A program made the translations under genes and the position numbers. DNA of 64,000 bases. It comes from Omphiscola glabra (Eukaryota; Mollusca; Gastropoda; Lymnaeidae). Shown here in pieces: positions 57,105-64,000 of this stretch; positions within the stretch are counted from its first letter, which is position 1, and each line of letters begins with the position of its first letter. The DNA lies in assembly GCA_964017045.1 (NCBI GenBank), contig OZ024795.1:50144850-50208849 (forward strand), read 5' to 3'. Below the pieces are notes generated by a model, which ran no database searches, was not told where the DNA came from, and was given only the letters and a program-made list of their open reading frames with translations.

Positions 57105-57595
57105 TTGATTGACAGTTGAGGAATGACGTCACTTGATTGTTTTGGTGATTTACAGATGAGGAATGACTTTACTTTATTGTTGTGGGTGATTGACAGATGA
57201 TGAATGACTTTACTTGATTGTTGTGGGTGATTGACAGATGATGAATGACTTCACTTGATTGTTGTGGGTGATTGACAGATGATGAATGACTTCACTTGAT
57301 TGTTTTGGGTGATTGATAGATGATGAATAACTTTACTTTATTGTTGTGGGTGATTGACAGATAATGAATGACTTTACTTGATTGTTGTGGGTGATTGACA
57401 GATGATGAATGACTTCACTTGATTGTTGTGGGTGATTGACAGATGATGAATGACTTCACTTGATTGTTTTGGGTGATTGATAGATGATGAATAACTTTAC
57501 TTGATTGTTGTGGTGATTGACGGATGATGAATGACTTCACTTGATTGTTGTGGGTGATTGACAGATGATGAATGACTTCACTTGATTGTTTGGGA
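57105..57595. repeat. Minisatellite, 41-bp unit
   Basis: About 12 copies of TTGATTGTTGTGGGTGATTG plus ACAGATGATGAATGACTTCAC. Marked copies (GATAGATGATGAATAAC) recur about 164 bp apart (four units). Confidence 0.95.
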
Positions 57596-58078
57596 AGTAG
57601 GTATTTCGTGGTAAGGGAATGGTTAAATTGAATCATATATTGAATATGGATGGGAAAATGGATTTTAAGTAGCTCGGATAAGGTGTGTTTTTAAGATGGA
57701 TGGATGGGGAAAGGAAGTCTATTTTGATGAACGGAGATAGAGGCGGACATATTAACAATGAAGAAGTAGCCTTCATGAACACACTAGCGTGAACACAGAA
57801 AACACACACGACCTGTGCACACTCAGTGGCACGATCATATACATACACAATACAACTGAATAGTTTTCAGGTGATCTAAAGGGTTTGGGGGGGGGGGGGG
57901 GGGGTTTGGGGGCCGTGTGGCTATAATTCGTGACAAAATGTTACACATGAAGTGGGCGTGAGACCAAGGTCAGAAAGCGAATGACGTCATCAAAGTTACA
58001 GCCGATATGTGACGTGTCACAATGGGTCTGTCACCGCTGTAGACGAGAGTGGCGTTATCCACTAGTAGAGTGGCGTTA
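57596..58078. other. Unique sequence with poly-G tract
   Basis: A run of 18 G lies at 57887-57904. No exon recognised. Confidence 0.5.
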
Positions 58079-58215
58079 ACCACGGTTGACGATCACATTG
58101 GATGGGTTGATTAGACCCCCTGGGACGTATCACTCACAGTGAGGTTGATGAAATATTCATGCAGAGTTTAATTCCACAGACAAACTACAAACTAGCTGGC
58201 CATTCATAAAATTGA

Positions 58216-58368
58216 GAACTTTTCTGTCATGTGAACTTTTCTGTCATGTGAACTTTTCTGTCATGTGAACTTTTCTGTCATGTGAACTTTTCTGTCATGT
58301 GAACTTTTCTGTCATGTGAACTTTTCTGTCATGTGAACTTTTCTGTCATGTGAACTTTTCTGTCATTT
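58216..58368. repeat. Minisatellite, 17-bp unit (GAACTTTTCTGTCATGT)
   Basis: Nine essentially identical copies. The corresponding place in copy B (about 58957) has a single unit, so the array arose after the duplication or contracted in B. Confidence 0.95.
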
Positions 58369-58431
58369 CAAATAAAGAAAACTAGGCTTATAACGGAGGC
58401 AACTTTTTACACCTGGTCCGGGTACTTGGAG

Positions 58432-58675
58432 AACTGATTGTAGGACTGTCTGTAGGGCTGTCTGTAGGACTGCCTGTAGAACTGTCTGTAGGACTGTCTG
58501 TAAGACCGTCTGTAGGACTGCCTGTTGGACTGTCTGTAGGACTGTCTGTAGGACTGTCTGTCGCACTGTCTGTAGGACTGTCTGTAGGACTGCCTGTAGG
58601 ACTGTCTGTCGGACTGTCTGTAGGACTATCTGTAGGACTGCCTGTTGGACTGTCTGTCGGACTGTCTGTAGGACT
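58432..58675. repeat. Minisatellite, 12-bp unit (TGTAGGACTGTC)
   Basis: About 20 copies with GGGCTG, GACTGCC and TGTCGG variants. The same unit is found at 59018 and, inverted, at 59150. Confidence 0.93.
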
Positions 58676-58825
58676 ATTAGTTTAATGCCGGCAGGTTGAG
58701 TGTAGCACTGTCGTTAGGCCTACTACAACACCTGGCCACATTATTCTGTTTCATGCACGTTTTCGATGTTATCATTGAGTTGCCGCTTAGGAAAAACATG
58801 GAATGGAGAATATAGGTGATAGACA

Positions 58826-59100
58826 CAACGGTTCATGATCACAGTGGATCGGTTGATTAGACCCCCTGGGACGTAGCGCTCACAGTGAGCGTGATGAAAT
58901 ATTCATGCGGAATTTAATTCCAATGACATACTGGCCGTCCATTTATAAAATTGTGAACTTTTCTGTCATTTCAATTTAACGGGTGCAATTTTTTACACCC
59001 GGTCCGGATATTTTGAGAACTGTCTGTAGGACTGTCTGTAGAACTGTCTGTAGGACTGTCTGTAGGCATGTCTTTAGGACTGTCTATAGCAATGTCTGTA
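58826..59100. repeat. Segmental duplication, copy B (compact)
   Basis: About 275 bp parallel to 58079-58680 with roughly one mismatch in ten by eye. It lacks the 17-bp array and has a shorter 12-bp array. Confidence 0.9.
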
Positions 59101-59285
59101 GGTAATACTGTCTTTAGGCCTACAGAGTCCTACCGGCCTTCAAACTATAGACTACAGACAGTCCTACAGACAGTCCTACAAACAGTTCTACAGACAGTCC
59201 TACAAACAGTCCTACAGACAGTCCTACAGACAGTCCTACAGACAGTCCTACAGACAGTCCTACAGACAGTCCTACAGACAGTCCT
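59018..59285. repeat. Palindrome built from two opposite arrays of the 12-bp unit
   Basis: The left arm (59018-59110) reads CTGTCTGTAGGA and the right arm (59150-59285) reads TCCTACAGACAG. The two meet around the perfect palindrome TAGGCCTA at 59115-59122. The plus-strand frame repeating LQTV is read-through. Confidence 0.92.
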
Positions 59286-59925
59286 GTGGCTGACTATTGA
59301 TTAATAAAATAGTCGCCTCCCTCTAAAGAAAAAAATTCAACCATCTTACCCCAGTTCAACCGTCACGCATGACGTCACGCATGACGCTCGCGGCGTGTCA
59401 TCATTTTTTTTCCACTCAGTACTATTAATATGAAAAATGGTGTGCAGTTGGGCGGTTGTGAAAAGGAAGCAGGACACATCGGAATCAAAATATATAGAAG
59501 AGATAAGAAAGAAGCAAGAAAAAAGAGACGAGTGTCGGTGCTACAGACTTGTCTGTAAGATTTGATCGTTTCTTTGACATTCAGCATTGTGAGTTCCAAG
59601 TAATTTAAAGGACGGCGGTGGTGGTGTGACCTTTCCTGTAGGCTTGCTCGAATAATAAATACGCTGAAACGTTTGTGTGGTTAAAGAGAAAGATCTCAAC
59701 CTTGCCGTCCCTGGGCTGTCCTCGCAACATTTTCCGGCTGCAAAAAATTGGAATGGCGGTTCTCACTTTGGTTAAACAAGTGGTAGCAATCGGTGTGGGG
59801 AGAGACTGCAATCAAATTCGGTAGAAGGAAATATGCGTAACAAGGTATAGTGGAAACCTGAATGACGCAACAAAACAACGAACGTGTCGGCAAGATGCCT
59901 TCGTCGGCGATCAAACAACAGGTGA
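59286..59925. other. Unique sequence, no gene seen
   Basis: No convincing exon. Short frames on the minus strand continue from the neighbouring array. Confidence 0.45.
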
Positions 59926-60365
59926 GGAGGACAACAAGGGGAATATGACAGAATATAAGTAAGTGAGAAGGACAACAAGGGGAATGTGATAGAACATAAG
60001 TAGGTGAGAAGGACAACAAGAGGAATGTGATAGAACATAAGTAGGTGAGAAGGACAACAAGAGGAATGTGATAGAACATAAGTAGGTGAGGAGGACAACA
60101 AGAGGAATGTGATAGAACATAAGTAGGTGAGAAGGACAACAAGAGGAATGTGATAGATCATAAGTAGGTGAGGAGGACAACAAGGGGAATGTGATAGAAC
60201 ATAAGTAGGTGAGAAGGACAACAAGGGGAATGTTATAGATCATAAGTAAGTGAGAAGGACAACAAGGGGAATATGACAGAACATAAGTAGGTGAGGTGGG
60301 CAACAAGAGGAATGTGACAGAACATGAGTAGGTGAGGAGGACAACAAGAGGAATGTGATAGCAAA
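59926..60365. repeat. Minisatellite, 41-bp unit
   Basis: About 11 copies of AAGTAGGTGAGAAGGACAAC plus AAGAGGAATGTGATAGAACAT. Three staggered leucine/serine-rich minus-strand frames are read-through. Confidence 0.96.
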
Positions 60366-61152
60366 TACGCAGGTAAGAGAGTTTATACAGGAAGCGGAAG
60401 AGCGGAAAGGTAAGTCCACAGCGATTGGTCGTAACAAGTAGGGGGCGCAGAGAAAATGTTTAACAAGTGAAGGAGAACATGACGTGCATGCCATCCAGTG
60501 TCAAGGTCCCATAAGTCTGAATCAGTTTGTTCTCCAAGCTCATCGTGTCTGGCGTGTTGGTACAAGACACGATGAAGGTGATAACAAAATGACTTTAGCC
60601 CCTGTGGTCACTTCTACTGCGGGCGTTTTGAGATGGGATACTGTACAACAGAGTAACTTTACATTAGAAAGTGCCTGATTCTTATCAATATTTTGTTATA
60701 AGTTTATAAGCTCAGTTTTATATGTGTAGCCTAATAACCCAGGACCGATGATCTCAAAAGATTTCAATATGAGTGCTGTTGCCATGACTTTTGAGGAGAA
60801 AACCGAACTAAAATAAATGTATGATTGATGATGATTGAATACTTTTATAGTGATTGTAGCCATGCTATTTTACCTAAAATCTATTGAAAGAAAAAGTCTT
60901 TAAATTAATCTTAAGTGATTTTTTTTTATCATTTTCAACTTCTCTCAAAGATTGAGGCAAACTGTGCCATATCTCTGGCGCTATAGCTTCAAAAGGGCGC
61001 AGACGACAACTGGAATTACTCAATTGAACTAACAAGGATAAAAAAATATATTTTTAAAAAAAAAAAGCTTCATTAGTTAACAACATGTCATAAGAACTTT
61101 TCCGGATGTCATTATTCTCCTAAGTCCACAATGCCGCGGTGTAACCCTAGTG
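60366..61152. other. Unique sequence, no gene seen
   Basis: No exon or element could be supported. Confidence 0.45.
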
Positions 61153-61645
61153 ACCTTTCAATCAATACGCGTCACGTTCCAGTGATTTCAACTTAGTTGG
61201 CCGATGTGTCTGTTCTGTGTCACGCGCCAGTGATTCCAACTTAGTTGGCCGATGTGTCTGTTCTGTGTCACGCGCCAGTGATTTCAACTTAGTTGGCCGA
61301 TGTGTCTATCCTGTGTCACGTGCCAGTGATTCCAACTTAGTTGGCCGATGTGACTGTTATGTGTCACGCGCCAGTGATTTCAACTTAGTTGGCCGATGTG
61401 TCTATCCTGTGTCACGCACCAGTGATTTCAACTTAGTTGGCCGATGTGTCTATCCTGTGTCACGCGCCAGTGATTCCAACTTAGTTGGCCGATGTGTCTA
61501 TCCTGAGTCACGCGCCGTTGATTTCATCTTAGTTGGCCGATGTGTCTATCCTGAGTCAAGTTCCAGTGATTCCATCTTAGTGGGCCGATGTGTCTATCCT
61601 GAGTCAAGTTCCAGTGATTCCATCTTAGTGGGCCGATGTCTCTAT
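61153..61645. repeat. Minisatellite, 48-bp unit
   Basis: About ten copies of CCGATGTGTCTATCCTGTG, TCACGCGCCAGTGATTTC and AACTTAGTTGG. The last three copies form a diverged subgroup (GAGTCAAGTTCC, TTAGTGGG). The 182-codon plus frame repeating SRASDFNLVGRCVYPV is read-through. Confidence 0.95.
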
Positions 61646-62031
61646 CCTGAGTCCAGACGATTTTACTATTACTCTCCCGTGTCTCTACGCATCCTATATC
61701 CTTCATTGGGAGGACCTGATGTGTTTTTACCCATCGTGGTATTAGATTTACACTTCTTTTATTAGTTAGTACAGAAGAGACTTCTCAGGACAATGGTGAA
61801 TACACGAGAAGTGATTTTCATTAAAACATGTACAAGTCGAGTAAATGGAACAAACCGTTTGTTTCAAGCACATTGACAGTGTCTCCTATCAACTTTATCC
61901 GTATTATATTGTACCTTTCTAGATATAATGTATGCTATGCAGATGTAATATACTGATGGAACTATTCAAAATGAGAAAAAAAATTAACAAGGTTTAGTAA
62001 CTTTAAATGTATGATGAATAAATGCAACAGA
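61646..62031. other. AT-rich unique sequence
   Basis: No exon recognised. Confidence 0.45.
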
Positions 62032-62360
62032 GCTACTAGATATTCCCGCGTGGAAGAGAGCAACTAGATATTCCGACGTGGAAGAGAGCAGCTAGATATT
62101 CCCGCGTGGAAGAGAGCAACTAGGTATTCCCGCATGCAAGGGAGCAACTAGATATTCCCGCGTGGAAGAGAGCAATTAGATATTCCCGCGTGGAAGAGAG
62201 CAACTAGATATTCCCGCCTGAAAGAGAGCAACTAGATATTCCCGCGTGGAAGACAGCAACTAGATATTCCCGCGTGCAAGGGAGCAACTAGATATTCCCG
62301 CGTGGAAGACAGCAACTAGATATTCCCGCGTGCAAGGGAGCAACTAGATATTCCCGAGTG
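62032..62360. repeat. Minisatellite, 28-bp unit
   Basis: About 12 copies of AGCAACTAGATATTCCCGCG plus TGGAAGAG, with GCAAGGG variants alternating in the second half. Confidence 0.95.
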
Positions 62361-62839
62361 GGGTGCTCCTTGATTTTGTCGCTCCCTTTTTAACAAAAAA
62401 CCCCATCATTAAAACAGACTTAACATAAAGAATAAGTCTAGAAAGAATATAAACAGGATCAAAAATGCCGCCCCAATAATAAGTGGCGCCACCATTTACC
62501 AAATTCATGATTAACAAGTATTTGATTTACGCCCCGACCGTGTTCACAAAACCAGTTCATAACAACTGCACCCCCATGTACGTTGTCCCGCTCAGAGAAC
62601 ATCTCGCCTGACGCTAACTCCATCCAGACCCGACGTTGACAGCAGACCGTGTAGGTAAGGCGCTCCCATCAGTGGTCAGACAGGCACCCATCGATTTTAT
62701 AATTGCTACAGCTTTCGCGTGGCCTTCGCCGCGACGAGCAGAGGCGTCACCGCTTACGAGCAGAGGCGTCGGTACGGGCGTCACGTTAGGCGTCAGCGAA
62801 AACCTTTTCATCGATACACTAATGGCGGACAAGGCGTGG
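62361..62839. other. Unique sequence, CpG-rich toward its end
   Basis: From about 62580 CpG density rises. There is a short duplication, AGCAGAGGCGTC, at about 62738-62770. Overlapping frames of 80-100 codons show no domain. Confidence 0.45.
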
Positions 62840-63075
62840 CTGATTCGACCAATCAAATGTCAGTTGGGCGGAAGTTGCATTCACTCAACGCGCGCGCATT
62901 AGTTTCGGATCGATGCTTTATGAAAAAAAGAAGAAAATTAATTAAATTGCGAAAGCTTCTGGAACCTCTTCCGGTGGAAAAAAATACAGCCAATCAGAGG
63001 GTTAAAACAAAAATTACAATGTTATAAAACGCGTTAAAACACGAATCACGTGACGTTATCAAACCAATCGAAAGC
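62840..63075. promoter_or_regulatory. Candidate CpG-rich promoter with CCAAT boxes
   Basis: Contains GACCAATCAAA (about 62848), a CGCGCGC cluster (about 62890), AGCCAATCAGAGG (about 62988), overlapping E-box/CRE-like CACGTGACGTTA (63047-63058) and AAACCAATCG (about 63060). Direction and target gene cannot be read from the window. Confidence 0.3.
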
Positions 63076-63510
63076 ACTTGTTGCTTTCAGGAATTTTTCA
63101 GGACATGATGAGAGAACATAAAAAATAAATAGTGTATGAAAATGAGAGTGCAAACAACGAACTGGTTGACGAGATAGAGTGACCCAAATGGCATCTAAAT
63201 ATCAAGCAAATTACACCAGTTTGGACAAAGCCGCAAAGTACGCGACAAGCAAATGTTGGCACTACAAATAGACGTACGGTTAATTTTTATTAAATTTCCA
63301 GAAATGTTTGTGTGTGTGTGTTCAACTCTCCGATTCACTGCCTTATTTTTTCATTTGCACTGGATGACTCTTGACAGGTTAGGATCAGAATTTAGAACCT
63401 GATGTGGGCGTGGCTTCATTCTTTTGTTGACCGTCGGTTGTGAAGAATTGCAAACGATATCGCGCCCTTTTTACCGTGAGGGTCTCCATTCAAGGTCATG
63501 TCTGGAGGTA
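63076..63510. other. Unique sequence, no gene seen
   Basis: A (TG)n stretch lies at about 63309-63321. No exon recognised. Confidence 0.45.
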
Positions 63511-63680
63511 GGGGTCGGAGGTCACAGTGAGTCAGAGGTCACAGTGAGTCAGCGGTGACGGTGAGTTCGAGGTAACAGTGAGTCAGAGGTCACATGGAAA
63601 GGTCACACGGCAAGGTCACGCGGCAAGGTCACACGGCAAGTTCACGCGGAAAGTTCACACTGCAAGTTTACAAGGCAAGC
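63511..63680. repeat. Short tandem GGTCACAGTGAGTCA and GGTCACACGGCAA units
   Basis: About four copies of a 17-bp unit pass into about six copies of a 13-bp unit that shares GGTCACA, so one array appears to have given rise to the other. Confidence 0.88.
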
Positions 63681-63784
63681 TGCAAGCAATTAATGAAACA
63701 ATAACTGGATGCACGGAAACATTCTCATGGGCCAGAAAATACCAATAAGACAATCTACGCACCATTGGATTAAAGTCATGGCCC

Positions 63785-63980
63785 TTGTGAAGAGTTGTTA
63801 GGGTGAGTTGTGTGAACAGTTGTTAGGGTGCGTGAGTTGTGTGAAGAGTTGTTAGGGTGAGTGAGTTGTGTGAAGAGTTGTTAGGGTGAGTTGTGTGAAG
63901 AGTTGTTAGGGTGAGTTGTGTGAAGAGTTGTTAGGGTGAGTGAGTTGTGTAAACAGTTGTTAGCGTGAGTGAGTTGCATT
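63785..63980. repeat. Minisatellite, about 25-29-bp unit
   Basis: About seven copies of GAAGAGTTGTTAGGGTGAG plus TTGTGT, with an optional extra TGAG. Contains TTAGGG once per unit. Confidence 0.92.
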
Positions 63981-64000
63981 TCCTACGTCATTTTAATGTA

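Larger units (their letters stand above)
58079..58680. repeat. Segmental duplication, copy A (expanded)
   Basis: Shares with 58826-59100 the ordered phrases GGTTGATTAGACCCCCTGGG, TGATGAAATATTCATGC, GAACTTTTCTGTCAT, TTTTTACACC-GGTCCGG and the 12-bp TGTAGGACTGTC array. In this copy a 17-bp array (58216-58368) has expanded between the shared phrases. Confidence 0.9.

Noticed and set aside
61217..61765. 182-codon plus-strand frame repeating SRASDFNLVGRCVYPV
   Set aside because: Tempting as a cysteine-containing repeat protein, but it is a 48-bp minisatellite with no start context, signal peptide or splice sites.
62614..63027. Overlapping 80-102-codon frames in the CpG-rich stretch
   Set aside because: Frames overlap on both strands, as expected from base composition, and none has a domain or splice pattern.
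63785..63980. TTAGGG motifs at the right end of the window as telomeric repeats
   Set aside because: TTAGGG occurs once in each 25-29-bp unit and not as pure hexamer tandem; it is an ordinary minisatellite.

Overview
This is animal nuclear DNA, and the gene structure points to an invertebrate. The only long, unmistakable coding sequence is an inward-rectifier potassium channel (Kir) exon with no in-frame AUG at its 5' end and a splice acceptor directly in front of it. Intronless bacterial-style genes are absent. The non-coding sequence is AT-rich and packed with minisatellites and small hAT-type transposons. A mollusc, perhaps a gastropod, would fit the minisatellite load and the MITE families, but nothing in the window proves this; it is inference.

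Layout. 0-20 kb: about 25 mutually unrelated tandem arrays with unit lengths of 11-63 bp, plus MITE copies and fragments. 20.1-21.5 kb (minus strand): the terminal coding exon of a Kir channel carrying both transmembrane helices, the selectivity filter, the cytoplasmic domain and a C-terminal PDZ-ligand-like end. Its 3' side runs into a 31-bp minisatellite whose minus strand carries repeated AATAAA. 24.0-31.8 kb: a 7.8-kb array of about 433 copies of an 18-bp unit with nested higher-order structure. 34.1-36.7 kb: a 40-bp minisatellite interrupted by a 1,326-bp hAT element with a perfect 8-bp target-site duplication and only the C-terminal dimerisation part of a broken transposase. 41.7 kb: seven 75-bp units, nearly all carrying a CACGTG E-box. 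43.26-43.48 kb (minus strand): a candidate first coding exon with a strong donor and an upstream CRE, E-box and GC box. 44-56 kb: further large arrays, including a 1.85-kb 17-bp array and a 1.0-kb array with a CCAAT motif in each unit. 56.4 kb (plus strand): a candidate TATA promoter and first exon. 58-59.3 kb: a local segmental duplication with a large palindrome. 62.6-63.1 kb: a CpG-rich stretch with CCAAT, E-box and CRE motifs.

How it may fit together. The exon at 43.3 kb ends in phase 0 and the Kir exon begins in phase 0 on the same strand. The two could therefore be exons 1 and 2 of one channel gene. If so, the intervening 21.7-kb intron holds the giant 18-bp array, the hAT element and over a dozen other arrays. 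This is a hypothesis that one spliced read would settle.

By my tally tandem repeats cover roughly 34 kb of the 64 kb. Most long open reading frames here are those arrays read through when the unit length is a multiple of three. They are annotated as repeats, not genes.
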